IMG/VR virus record: IMGVR_UViG_3300048834_000169
Location: 1-64,000 of that record
DNA length: 64,000 nucleotides
Origin: a virus
Direction: 5' to 3' (one strand)
Position 1 is the first letter of the stretch. Every line of letters begins with the position of its first letter. The position numbers and the translations under genes were made by a program. This document shows positions 1 through 7,381 of this stretch, piece by piece. The notes under the pieces are model-generated. The model searched no databases, was not told the DNA's origin, and saw only the letters and a list, made by a program, of their open reading frames with translations.

Positions 1-215
1 TGCAGTTCCTCGTCGAAAAGGGCGCTGACGTTAGGGCCCGTGGCGACGAGGCTCTACGCTGGGCGGCGAGTAAAGGGCACCTAGCCGTAGTGCAGTACCT
101 AATCGAAAAGGGCGCTGACGTTAGGGCCCGTGACGACTATGCGCTACGCTGGGCGGTGGCGAGGGGTCACGAAGACGTGGTAAAGTATTTAGAAAACGTT
201 ATTAAGAAAGGTTAA
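1..215 (+). CDS. Ankyrin-repeat protein, 3' end only
   Basis: Partial gene running in from the left edge; the first complete codon begins at base 3 and 70 residues are visible before TAA. It shows two 30-residue ankyrin repeats of the type GHLAVVQYLIEKGADVRA and the C-cap VVKYLENVIKKG, shared with the other ankyrin genes of this window (2228, 3134, 17851, 21504). The DNA is almost identical to those copies over long stretches. Ankyrin repeats bind proteins; the target is unknown. The N-terminus and total repeat number lie outside the window. Confidence 0.85.
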   Translation, partial: QFLVEKGADVRARGDEALRWAASKGHLAVVQYLIEKGADVRARDDYALRWAVARGHEDVVKYLENVIKKG

Positions 216-218
216 TGA

Positions 219-692
219 ATGAAACAGATTAAAGGAATTATTATCATAGTAGGCTTAGTGCTTATATTATTGCTATCCTTTGGACTCCGGGTAGCGCTTT
301 ACGACGCGGCTATGGCTAACTTAGCTAATAAAAGAGTTAATGAAGAACTTCAGACTACAATTACGAAGCTATCCGCCGAAATCGAATCCTTGAAGTCTAA
401 TCCAGTAACAATTACGAAAGAGGTAATAAAGACCGAGACTAAGGTCATTACCGAAGTTATAACTAAAGTAGTGACAGCAGCTTGTCAGCAGGATAGGGCT
501 AGGCAAAATACTTTAATGCTCAGTATGGGACAGGGTTCGGACGGCTTTCGTATAGGCAAGGCCACAGTAGCAGAGCAGATACGTCCGGTAATCGGAGTAG
601 ATTATTTAAGAAAGATTCAAGATAACGCTAGTATAGGAGTAGGGGTTCTATCCAATAAGACCGTAGTAATTAAATACGGAAGGGATTTCTAA
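219..692 (+). CDS. Membrane-anchored coiled-coil protein
   Basis: 157 residues, not recognised as a family. Residues about 5-25 are a strongly hydrophobic membrane segment after a short basic start (MKQIKG), so the protein is probably inner-membrane anchored with the rest outside. Residues 33-60 look like a coiled coil, followed by a Val/Thr/Lys-rich stretch (ITKEVIKTETKVITEV) resembling the repeats of the structural-region protein at 40324. It starts four bases after the ankyrin stop codon with AAAGG upstream, so it is read in the same operon. A spanin-like or other envelope role is possible but not shown. Confidence 0.65.
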   Translation: MKQIKGIIIIVGLVLILLLSFGLRVALYDAAMANLANKRVNEELQTTITKLSAEIESLKSNPVTITKEVIKTETKVITEVITKVVTAACQQDRARQNTLMLSMGQGSDGFRIGKATVAEQIRPVIGVDYLRKIQDNASIGVGVLSNKTVVIKYGRDF

Positions 693-947
693 ATGGAACA
701 GATTAAATCATTATTCATATTCGACGTAACTACCACCGAACATGATTATCAGTTCGAGTTCTTGGGTGATATCTTAGAGGAAGTGTCAGCGTTTGGGGAT
801 ACTGAGCAGGACGCTAGGGCTATTCTTAAAAAGGAGTTTGGTGCGTTTTTAGAAAAACAGTGCGTCCTTACTCGAGTGGAGACTCGAACATTGTTCGGTA
901 AAGCCCCAGATAAAAATTCAGTATACTCACAGTCAGACCTCTACTAG
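693..947 (+). CDS. Hypothetical protein
   Basis: 84 residues, mixed alpha/beta composition, no membrane segment and no motif I recognise. The ATG follows directly on the TAA of the upstream membrane protein, so the two are probably translationally coupled. Its last codons overlap the end of a convergent minus-strand ORF. Confidence 0.6.
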   Translation: MEQIKSLFIFDVTTTEHDYQFEFLGDILEEVSAFGDTEQDARAILKKEFGAFLEKQCVLTRVETRTLFGKAPDKNSVYSQSDLY

Positions 948-1196
948 AGATTCGCCGTAGTAACCAGTAACTAGACTATTACGGTCTAATAGCGTAAAGT
1001 ATGGTATACGTTTAGAGCGCATTGCAAATATAGGGGTACACGAAGACTCTTCGATAATAGAAGCTTCCCATAATAACTCAGATAGCCGCTTCGGGGCGCT
1101 ATCGTAATTTAAATTGAATACGGCACGACAATACGCTGAATTAGTCAACTCGGCTAAAAAAAGCTCGAACTCATCTTGCTCTGAGAAAGAATTCAT
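933..1196 (-). CDS. Small protein on the opposite strand within the left + operon
   Basis: An 87-residue ORF (from ATG at 1196; a TTG at 1220 would add eight residues) filling the only gap in the + strand operon. It is acidic and soluble in appearance with no known motif. Neither start has a clear ribosome binding site, but TATAAT lies about 10 bases before the ATG, at 1206-1211 on the minus strand, within the palindrome GCTATATTATAGC (1201-1213). It converges on the gene at 693 with a 15-base overlap. The absence of any + strand gene here is the main argument that it is real. Confidence 0.4.
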   Translation of the reverse strand: MNSFSEQDEFELFLAELTNSAYCRAVFNLNYDSAPKRLSELLWEASIIEESSCTPIFAMRSKRIPYFTLLDRNSLVTGYYGESLVEV

Positions 1197-1244
1197 GGTA
1201 GCTATATTATAGCAGCTCAATTTAAGATTTTAAAGGAGATTTAC

Positions 1245-1448
1245 ATGATAGCTAAAGATAGTAACGGCAACTTAGTGGACATCGTGATATACGGCGATTC
1301 CGTGGATAATTTAGATGTGCTCAGGGCCGTGTACATTTCTAGCGGCTTTGATGTACCTGACGATGAGATTGATTTTATAATGAATGAGCACTACTATCAG
1401 ATTAAAGACGAATTATTCACTGATAATGGAGAGGAATATGAATATTAG
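1245..1448 (+). CDS. Small acidic hypothetical protein
   Basis: 67 residues, very acidic, no recognised family. It has a good ribosome binding site (AAAGGAG) 9 bases before ATG. Its 3' end overlaps the start of the small lipoprotein gene at 1438, indicating coupling. Confidence 0.65.
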   Translation: MIAKDSNGNLVDIVIYGDSVDNLDVLRAVYISSGFDVPDDEIDFIMNEHYYQIKDELFTDNGEEYEY

Positions 1449-1674
1449 ATACTTAGGGCTAGCCGCCTTATTAGGTTGCGGGGAGATTACAGTCAGGACA
1501 GTTAGCGATCCTGTAGTTGTTAGGCACGAAGTAGATATATCCAAATTAGAGCAGTATTTCGAGCGTTACTGTAGAGACACGTTACCTGACGGTACCCCAG
1601 AAGAGATACAGGCTTGTGTAGACTTAAACGTAGTTAACTTTATAGACGCATTATCCGAGGTTAGTGATGAGTAA
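1438..1674 (+). CDS. Small predicted lipoprotein
   Basis: 78 residues. The start at 1438 is chosen because GGAGAGG precedes it and because it yields a short lipoprotein signal: basic start, hydrophobic core and lipobox LLGC with the acylated Cys at about residue 15. The mature part is about 64 residues, acidic, with two further Cys. Small phage lipoproteins often act in superinfection exclusion or receptor masking (for example T5 Llp); that role here is inference. It overlaps both neighbours by a few bases. Confidence 0.6.
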   Translation: MNIRYLGLAALLGCGEITVRTVSDPVVVRHEVDISKLEQYFERYCRDTLPDGTPEEIQACVDLNVVNFIDALSEVSDE

Positions 1675-2224
1675 TTATATCATACGCAGTCTTAAGAAAT
1701 CACCTAAGACTAGAATAGTAGTAATTCAGTACCCCACTAGTTCAGGTCAAGTAATTTTTTGGGCCAATAAGGATGAGAGCGGCCTGATGCGCAGCACATA
1801 CGCAATTTTTAATGACGAAGAGGTTAGTAATGTCGTAGCTGCTATTTTGGCTAGAGGTTACTGCTCTGAGCCAAGTATCAGCTTTACTAATTGTGAAGTG
1901 GCCTGTATGCACTGGGGCGTTACTGATTCGTATGCGCGCATGGCCCCGTTCTTGGGATTTATTAGCGATGAGGATGATGGTTGGCCCTTTGCTAAAACTT
2001 CGAATCCTTTTTCAGGCACGCCTAAAACAGAAGAACTTCGCAGTACTTGTTACTATTGCCAGACCCCGGTCTCTACTAGTCAATTTTTTAGCTACTCTGA
2101 CGATAAGTATGAAATATCTCTAGCTTGCGCAAAGTGCAAACGCGCTGATAAGATTAAGCTTACTGAAGCTCAGATAAAGACCTGCAATGAGCAGGGAAGT
2201 TATCAAGCTTTTCTTGGGAAATGA
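1667..2224 (+). CDS. Zinc-ribbon hypothetical protein
   Basis: 185 residues from ATG at 1667 with GAGG upstream; it overlaps the lipoprotein stop. The C-terminal part has two CxxC knuckles, CYYC (about residue 124) and CAKC (about 150), spaced as in a zinc ribbon. The N-terminal 110 residues are globular and unrecognised. A nucleic-acid or protein-binding role is the usual meaning of such ribbons; nothing more can be said. Confidence 0.6.
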   Translation: MSNYIIRSLKKSPKTRIVVIQYPTSSGQVIFWANKDESGLMRSTYAIFNDEEVSNVVAAILARGYCSEPSISFTNCEVACMHWGVTDSYARMAPFLGFISDEDDGWPFAKTSNPFSGTPKTEELRSTCYYCQTPVSTSQFFSYSDDKYEISLACAKCKRADKIKLTEAQIKTCNEQGSYQAFLGK

Positions 2225-2227
2225 TAA

Positions 2228-2881
2228 ATGCGCGGCACAAATACTCAAACAGATCTTAACAATGATATAATCACGTTTAGTCGCTACGGTCACCTCGCCA
2301 TAGTGCAGTACCTAATCGAAAAGGGAGCTGACGTTAGGGTCCTAGACGACTTGGCGCTACGCGAGGCGGCGTATAACGGTCACCTAGCCGTAGTGCAGTA
2401 CCTCGTCGAAAAGGGCGCTAACGTTAGGGCCCGTGACGACGAGGCGCTACGCCGGGCGGCGGAGAATGGTCACCTAGACGTAGTGCAGTACCTAATCGAA
2501 AAGGGCGCTGACGTTAGGGCCCGTGACGACTATGCGCCGCGCTGGGCGGCGTATAACGGGCACCTAGTCGTAGTGCAGTACCTCGTCGAAAAGGGCGCTG
2601 ACGTTAGGGCCCAAGACGACTATGAGCTACGCTGGGCGGCGAATAACGGTCACCTCGCCGTAGTGCAGTACCTAATCGAAAAGGGCGCTAACGTTAGGGC
2701 CCGTGACGACGAGGCGCTACGCGAGGCGGCGTATAACGGGCACCTAGCCGTAGTGCAGTACCTCGTCGAAAAGGGCGCTAACGTTAGGGCCCAGGACGAC
2801 GAGGCGCTACGCTGGGCGGCTCGTAACGGGCACCTAGCCGTAGTGCAGTATTTAAAGAATGTTATTAAGAAAGGTCAATGA
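2228..2881 (+). CDS. Ankyrin-repeat protein, 6 full repeats
   Basis: 217 residues. An N-cap (TDLNNDIITFSRY) is followed by six 30-residue repeats and a closing half repeat ending KNVIKKGQ. The repeats are of the form GHLxVVQYLxEKGAxVRAxDDxALRxAAxN. They are three residues shorter than the canonical 33-residue ankyrin and lack the TPLH turn, resembling repeats familiar from Mimivirus proteins. At DNA level it is a 90-nt tandem repeat, GC-richer than its neighbours. No signal peptide or second domain. A protein-interaction module in the host cytoplasm, perhaps against a host factor, is the likely but unproven role. Confidence 0.9.
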   Translation: MRGTNTQTDLNNDIITFSRYGHLAIVQYLIEKGADVRVLDDLALREAAYNGHLAVVQYLVEKGANVRARDDEALRRAAENGHLDVVQYLIEKGADVRARDDYAPRWAAYNGHLVVVQYLVEKGADVRAQDDYELRWAANNGHLAVVQYLIEKGANVRARDDEALREAAYNGHLAVVQYLVEKGANVRAQDDEALRWAARNGHLAVVQYLKNVIKKGQ

Positions 2882-2882
2882 T

Positions 2883-3137
2883 ATGCAAACTAAAAAACTT
2901 AGTGCGTCGTTTACTACGAGTCGAATAGGCGACCACTTTCGCCTAACTTTCCGTAATGAGAAAGATCTCGAAACTAAGACTATAGGCGAAGTGTTTACGG
3001 TAGGGCATGAATCAGTCACTGTACGACTAACGCCAAGAACTGCGCTAGAACTAGTTGAGTTTATAGATAGAACGTTAGAAGATTACGACTTTAGCTTAGT
3101 CGACGATAAAAAACGAGTAAATAAAAAGAAGAAATGA
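2883..3137 (+). CDS. Small basic hypothetical protein
   Basis: 84 residues between two ankyrin genes. I place the start at ATG 2883 (AGGT upstream) rather than at an earlier in-frame codon inside the previous gene. The C-terminus is Lys-rich (KKRVNKKKK), suggesting nucleic-acid contact. No recognised domain. The stop overlaps the next ATG. Confidence 0.55.
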   Translation: MQTKKLSASFTTSRIGDHFRLTFRNEKDLETKTIGEVFTVGHESVTVRLTPRTALELVEFIDRTLEDYDFSLVDDKKRVNKKKK

Positions 3138-3706
3138 GTATGTTAGCAGTAAAGTGTCAAAACGACCTTGACAACGACTTGATCGTGTTTAGCCGATACG
3201 GTCACCTAGCCGTAGTGCAGTACCTAATCGAAAAGGGCGCTGACGTTAGGGCCCTAGGCGACGCGGCGCTACGCTGGGCGGCGGAGAATGGGCACCTAGC
3301 CGTAGTGCAGTACCTAATCGAAAAGGGCGCTGACGTTAGGGACAGCGGCAAGTATGCGCTACGCGGGGCGGCTCGTAAAGGGCACCTATCCGTAGTGCAG
3401 TACCTAATCGAAAAGGGCGCTGACGTTAGGGCCCTAGGCGACGCGCCGCTACACTGGGCGGCGTTTAACGGTCACCTACACGTCGTGCAGTACCTAATCG
3501 AAAAGGGCGCTAACGTTAGGGCTCATGACGACTTGGCGCTACGCGTGGCGGCGGAGAGTGGACACCTACACGTCGTGAAGTACCTCGTCGAAAAGGGCGC
3601 TGACGTTAGGGCCGGTGACGACTGGGCGCTACGCGAGGCGGCGAATAACGGGCACCTACCTGTCGTGAAGTATTTAGAGAATGTTATTAAGGAGAATAAG
3701 AAATGA
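3134..3706 (+). CDS. Ankyrin-repeat protein, 5 full repeats
   Basis: 190 residues. N-cap (QNDLDNDLIVFSRY), five 30-residue ankyrin repeats and the C-cap KYLENVIKENKK. Repeats 1-3 vary most at the turn (RALGDAAL, RDSGKYAL, RALGDAPL), the region that in ankyrin folds forms the exposed loop tips. The framework DNA is nearly identical to the copies at 2228, 17851 and 21504. It is coupled to the neighbouring genes by ATGA-type overlaps. Partner unknown. Confidence 0.9.
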   Translation: MSMLAVKCQNDLDNDLIVFSRYGHLAVVQYLIEKGADVRALGDAALRWAAENGHLAVVQYLIEKGADVRDSGKYALRGAARKGHLSVVQYLIEKGADVRALGDAPLHWAAFNGHLHVVQYLIEKGANVRAHDDLALRVAAESGHLHVVKYLVEKGADVRAGDDWALREAANNGHLPVVKYLENVIKENKK

Positions 3707-4764
3707 GCGCAGCATTACGATGGTTACTATTTATCACAGTCGGTCTCCCAATTCAGTGGCTACTGTACTTACTATATCCAGTAGCTATTATACTTTTTCG
3801 TAAAAAATGGCGGGGTAAAATAGGCACATCGTTTAAGGTACCCACAGACGGCCCTAGAAGTTTAGAACAAATTATAGATCTTGGCGCGATCACTAAAATG
3901 CGAAACGAGGTGTTTACAGACAGTAAAGACGACCATACCGCACTAGTCCACTACGGTACCTGGTCGTATAAGCCTATGACTATTGCTAGCGAAGGTCTAC
4001 GAAGACTAGTAAGGGCTGACGGCTCCTTGGAACGCATGTATCCGGTACAGACCGACCCTAATCCCGTCTCTAGAGATTGTCTCACTAGCTGGGTGTACAG
4101 TTACACTATGTTTGGCGGGCCCAAACAAGAGCTAAAGAAGATAGGTCTGCACTATCTGAAGCATTGTTTAGGATTAGCACACCATAATGGTATGGTCTCA
4201 GCCCGTAGTTCTAGTAGCGGCATTAATTACACATTTGATGGTTATAAGAATCTATCTCAGCCGGCCTTTGGACCTAACTACTATAGCTCGGCCTCCTTGC
4301 TTGCGCTTATGCGAAAAGAGTTCGGCGGAGTTTGGCACCTAGTATACTTTATCCACTTTATTTTAATGGGCGGGTGGCTATGGTGGATAGAGCCAGTGAT
4401 CTATAATGATAAACATTTAATTTATTACGACCATCACATCACTTTACTTAATCTAACCGCTATGGAACACTTATACTCATCTCCTCTGAATAGACGAGCT
4501 ATTCGAAGGGTAGCTGTAGAAATTGCGCCGCAAAACAATATTAATGCGTTCTTCTACGCTATGGCGTGGAATGCTGGGGTCCTTACTGAAAAAGAAAGGC
4601 AAGATGCTGTAATGGTCCTTAGAAACATTGCCCACTTTTGGCCCCAGGAACCGGCTACTGGGCCGGACTATCTAAATGGCAGACAATCATTAGAAAACTG
4701 GTCGATGATGGGGTATCACGCAAAACTGTTAAAGAACCCTGCAAAAAGGCTACCTAGACCATGA
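3703..4764 (+). CDS. Unknown membrane-associated protein
   Basis: 353 residues, no family recognised. A long N-terminal hydrophobic stretch (about residues 5-32) and a second at about 214-234 rich in Trp (GGWLWWIE) suggest membrane anchoring. The segment between is soluble with several His and Tyr (for example YYDHH, about residue 245). It starts within the ATGA of the preceding ankyrin gene and ends overlapping the next gene, so it is part of the left + operon. A glycan- or lipid-related enzyme is conceivable, but I see no catalytic motif. Confidence 0.6.
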   Translation: MSAALRWLLFITVGLPIQWLLYLLYPVAIILFRKKWRGKIGTSFKVPTDGPRSLEQIIDLGAITKMRNEVFTDSKDDHTALVHYGTWSYKPMTIASEGLRRLVRADGSLERMYPVQTDPNPVSRDCLTSWVYSYTMFGGPKQELKKIGLHYLKHCLGLAHHNGMVSARSSSSGINYTFDGYKNLSQPAFGPNYYSSASLLALMRKEFGGVWHLVYFIHFILMGGWLWWIEPVIYNDKHLIYYDHHITLLNLTAMEHLYSSPLNRRAIRRVAVEIAPQNNINAFFYAMAWNAGVLTEKERQDAVMVLRNIAHFWPQEPATGPDYLNGRQSLENWSMMGYHAKLLKNPAKRLPRP

Positions 4765-4970
4765 AAACTACAGTAATAAAATACACTGGCGTTACCGGCA
4801 AAGCTCGCGAACTAAAGCTAGTGGAAAATATGGTAGGACTAGTTAAGTGGCATAAGAACCTAGAAGCCAGTTCAGCAAGCTTATTCCAAGATGAGAGCGG
4901 AAGATTCCTACAATTACCAAACAATGCATGGGACGTGCTGGGAATTCCCTATGAGATAGAAGTTAAATAA
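4761..4970 (+). CDS. Small hypothetical protein
   Basis: 69 residues, basic N-half, no recognised motif. It starts inside the stop codon of the membrane protein gene (ATGA overlap) and is followed after one base by the UDG-like gene. Confidence 0.55.
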   Translation: MKTTVIKYTGVTGKARELKLVENMVGLVKWHKNLEASSASLFQDESGRFLQLPNNAWDVLGIPYEIEVK

Positions 4971-4971
4971 T

Positions 4972-5406
4972 ATGCAAACTGAGCTAAACTGTGCCCCTAA
5001 ATTTATAGTCGTACTTCAAGATTTCGTTGGCGATGCTGGCATAGCTCATCCTATAACTCAAACAGCCCCTGGTCGACAGTTTAGCATGTGGCTAGAGGCC
5101 GCAGGACTATTAGGGTACGATTTTCGTATTACAAGTGTCATTAAACGCTCTATAAGCCCCACTGAGAGGATTTCTTCTGAAGAACGGGCAAATGCCTTAG
5201 ACGTTCTAAACGTTGAACTACAGCCGTTTAAATGCGTTATATGCCTAGGGACTATTGCATCAACCGCCGTACGTAAGTTAGAATTTACTGATAAAATAGT
5301 GCTGGCCTTAGCTCGCCCTCAGGACATTGAGGGCCAGTCTAGTCTACCTCAAAATATTAAAGATATAATTGAGTCTTTACAGAAGTTCAAATCTAAGCTA
5401 GTCTGA
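4972..5406 (+). CDS. Uracil-DNA-glycosylase-superfamily-like protein
   Basis: 144 residues. The order of elements recalls the UDG superfamily (families 4/5): an N-terminal strand and glycine loop (IVVLQDFVGDAG, then APGRQF), a helix WLEAAGLLG, a strand ITSVIKR where family members have TNVVKC, and CLGTIASTAV resembling the LGxxAxxAL segment. The usual Fe-S cysteines and the C-terminal H-P-S loop are not visible, so an active glycosylase is doubtful. It could be a structural relative with another role, such as protein binding. The fold assignment is moderate. Confidence 0.45.
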   Translation: MQTELNCAPKFIVVLQDFVGDAGIAHPITQTAPGRQFSMWLEAAGLLGYDFRITSVIKRSISPTERISSEERANALDVLNVELQPFKCVICLGTIASTAVRKLEFTDKIVLALARPQDIEGQSSLPQNIKDIIESLQKFKSKLV

Positions 5407-5425
5407 CTATAGAAGGAGTGCCTAA

Positions 5426-5647
5426 ATGAGCTTTAGAGAGTGTCAGGATATTATCGTGCTGGATTTTATGATAAACGGGGAGCGCCGAGATGTGGGTGGT
5501 AGATATGAACGTCCGGCTAAAAGCGATTCTGGCACTAGGCACTGGGTAATCATTAATACGGTACGTCTTACAGTAGACGAGGATAAGATAGTAGATGCCC
5601 AAGCTTATTGGGACTCAAAACGCAAAGCCAATAGTGAGGGTAAATAA
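5426..5647 (+). CDS. Small hypothetical protein
   Basis: 73 residues with a strong ribosome binding site (GAAGGAG) before ATG. Mixed charge, no motif recognised. Its stop codon overlaps the ATG of the next gene (TAATG). Confidence 0.6.
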   Translation: MSFRECQDIIVLDFMINGERRDVGGRYERPAKSDSGTRHWVIINTVRLTVDEDKIVDAQAYWDSKRKANSEGK

Positions 5648-5964
5648 TGACTAAGCAAGAAATAGACGAATGGATCGCTATGCAGTCTACTAACTTAATG
5701 GCGGATATGCTTAGTTTTGGCGGCTCAGAATTAGAATTCAGGGATTATATGTACGATAGATTTAAGTTTACCTTGGAGCTTACAGCTTCCATGCTCTCTA
5801 GTGGTCCGTCTGTTAGAGTTTCTAAGTTTGCAGTGGAGAAGATATTTGAGACTGCTATCGTAGAGTTTAATCAAAAAAACGGCGGCCTGACTCCTAGAGA
5901 GGCGGCTATATACGAAGCGGCTTTCTTCGATGCAGCTAGGCGTCTTAATAAGAATAGGGAATAG
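5647..5964 (+). CDS. Small helical hypothetical protein
   Basis: 105 residues, predicted mainly helical from its composition, no cysteine clusters or membrane segment. Unrecognised. Coupled to the upstream gene by a TAATG overlap. Confidence 0.6.
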   Translation: MTKQEIDEWIAMQSTNLMADMLSFGGSELEFRDYMYDRFKFTLELTASMLSSGPSVRVSKFAVEKIFETAIVEFNQKNGGLTPREAAIYEAAFFDAARRLNKNRE

Positions 5965-5966
5965 TT

Positions 5967-6182
5967 ATGAGCGCTGAATCGATGGCCCCGCCAGTCTATC
6001 TCCTTAAGCTTGACAATCAGTGGACTGTTGTGTGGGGTCATTGTTCAGCTTCGGATAAGGATTACTATATAAAAGTGCTCTACGACGATACATTGTCTGA
6101 TACTGCACAAGATAGGTCGGAAGAGCTTAGACGGACTCTTTCTAGATTTGATGCATGGAAACGTAATTCAGGGTTAAAGTAA
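5967..6182 (+). CDS. Small hypothetical protein
   Basis: 71 residues, soluble, Trp- and Asp-rich, no recognised family. Starts two bases after the previous stop; its own stop overlaps the next ATG. Confidence 0.55.
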   Translation: MSAESMAPPVYLLKLDNQWTVVWGHCSASDKDYYIKVLYDDTLSDTAQDRSEELRRTLSRFDAWKRNSGLK

Positions 6183-6433
6183 TGAGAAGCGTTCTTGGTA
6201 CTATTGTAGCAGCGTTATTGTTACTTATAGCCTATACGGTAGGCGGCGAGTTTACTTATTACTACATGGCTAAAAATGTAGAAAGAGCTTATCTACTGGG
6301 CTGCGGACTAGGTCGCGCCAAGCAGTACAATTTTACAGTGCCGTTGCCGCCACAAGACGTAGTCTTTTGCCATACTGCGGCCAGTTACTTTAACGGTACG
6401 CTAAACCCCTCCAGCGGTAACGGCTCTAAGTAA
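6182..6433 (+). CDS. Small membrane protein
   Basis: 83 residues; residues about 3-22 form a single hydrophobic segment, followed by a short exported or periplasmic part with two Cys (LLGCGLGR, VVFCH). The layout is close to two other window proteins with a single N-terminal segment and a later LGCYLG/VYGCLK-type motif (8461 and 11896), so the three may be distant relatives. Last gene of the left + operon; its 3' end overlaps the convergent aminotransferase gene by 33 bases. Confidence 0.55.
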   Translation: MRSVLGTIVAALLLLIAYTVGGEFTYYYMAKNVERAYLLGCGLGRAKQYNFTVPLPPQDVVFCHTAASYFNGTLNPSSGNGSK

Positions 6434-7381
6434 CAGCCTGGCCATCAACTCCCGAAACTCCTGTGCGGAGCCGCCGATATTTAACCTAATATAACTATCA
6501 GAGTCTCCAAAATCTCGCCCCCTATAATACTCTACCCCGATCTGGTCTAGCGTATCGGTAGGGTCCTTGATATAAGCGAACATCCCTCGCTGCTCTCCAT
6601 AAATATGGGTAGGGTACGCCTGATAAAATTCGTTAATACGATCGTTAAGAACCTCTCGTGCTCTATCGAGTATGGAACTCCCCACTTGCATTTCTATAAG
6701 AACGCCCTCTATGAATTCCACGGCTACCTGCTGAGCTAGTGGACTTACTCCACATGTACTCATTTCAATATGAGAAGAGATAACTTTAGCTAAATCTTCG
6801 TGATTATTTACAGTGACGCCCTTTTTAACTAGTGCCCAACCTAGCCTAACTGACGACATTCCGGACAGCTTGCTAAAACTAAAAATTAGTACGTCATTAT
6901 TCAGGGGTACGAGTTTTTCGTCAGGCCTGTAAAACGTAGGCCAATGGTAAGACGCATCCACTACCTTAGCTTCGTTAACTATCGCAGATAGCTTACCATC
7001 AGGATTATTAGGGTAGGTTACCATTAGCTTGTGTAAATTAGGGTTATTGTGGTCGTGGGGAAACTCTCTTGTGAATACCTGCATGTCTTCTACTAAGTAC
7101 CTAAACCTAGACCAAAATGGAATATATACGCCTACTGGCATAGCCCTCGATACAGCCGTCAGCATTTGACTTGCACCATTAGAGATTACCACGTCATAGT
7201 CGTGTATATTTAGTACATTGCCAACTTGCTCATGCAATGACAGGATGCTCTCTATTAAATCCTTTTGCGGTGCCGTATGATCGTAGGACTGGTTAGCCGA
7301 TGATATCGTGCCGTAGTACTGAGCATCAGTTAATTCTTGAATAAATGCTGGATTTCCAAATCTTAGGTCAAGCTTTTTCAT
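6401..7381 (-). CDS. Alliinase/TAA1-like PLP-dependent aminotransferase
   Basis: 326 residues, fold-type I PLP enzyme. Visible motifs: NGAS (68-71) at the phosphate cradle, TYPNNPDG (122-129) at the substrate/PLP loop, D142 with YHWP after it (the Asp that contacts the pyridine nitrogen), and FSFSKLSGMSSVRLGWALVK (167-186) with Schiff-base Lys171 and Arg179. The latter and the D-x-x-Y-x-W-P motif are typical of the alliinase C-terminal family (plant alliinase, tryptophan aminotransferase TAA1) rather than ordinary aspartate aminotransferases. Compact and complete; no EGF domain. Substrate unknown; an amino acid is likely. It is the last gene of the minus operon. Confidence 0.8.
   Translation of the reverse strand: MKKLDLRFGNPAFIQELTDAQYYGTISSANQSYDHTAPQKDLIESILSLHEQVGNVLNIHDYDVVISNGASQMLTAVSRAMPVGVYIPFWSRFRYLVEDMQVFTREFPHDHNNPNLHKLMVTYPNNPDGKLSAIVNEAKVVDASYHWPTFYRPDEKLVPLNNDVLIFSFSKLSGMSSVRLGWALVKKGVTVNNHEDLAKVISSHIEMSTCGVSPLAQQVAVEFIEGVLIEMQVGSSILDRAREVLNDRINEFYQAYPTHIYGEQRGMFAYIKDPTDTLDQIGVEYYRGRDFGDSDSYIRLNIGGSAQEFRELMARLLLRAVTAGGV

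Noticed and set aside
2228-3706. CRISPR-like or non-coding tandem repeat array
   Set aside because: The 90-nt repeats are in frame, coding, and contiguous without unique spacers.
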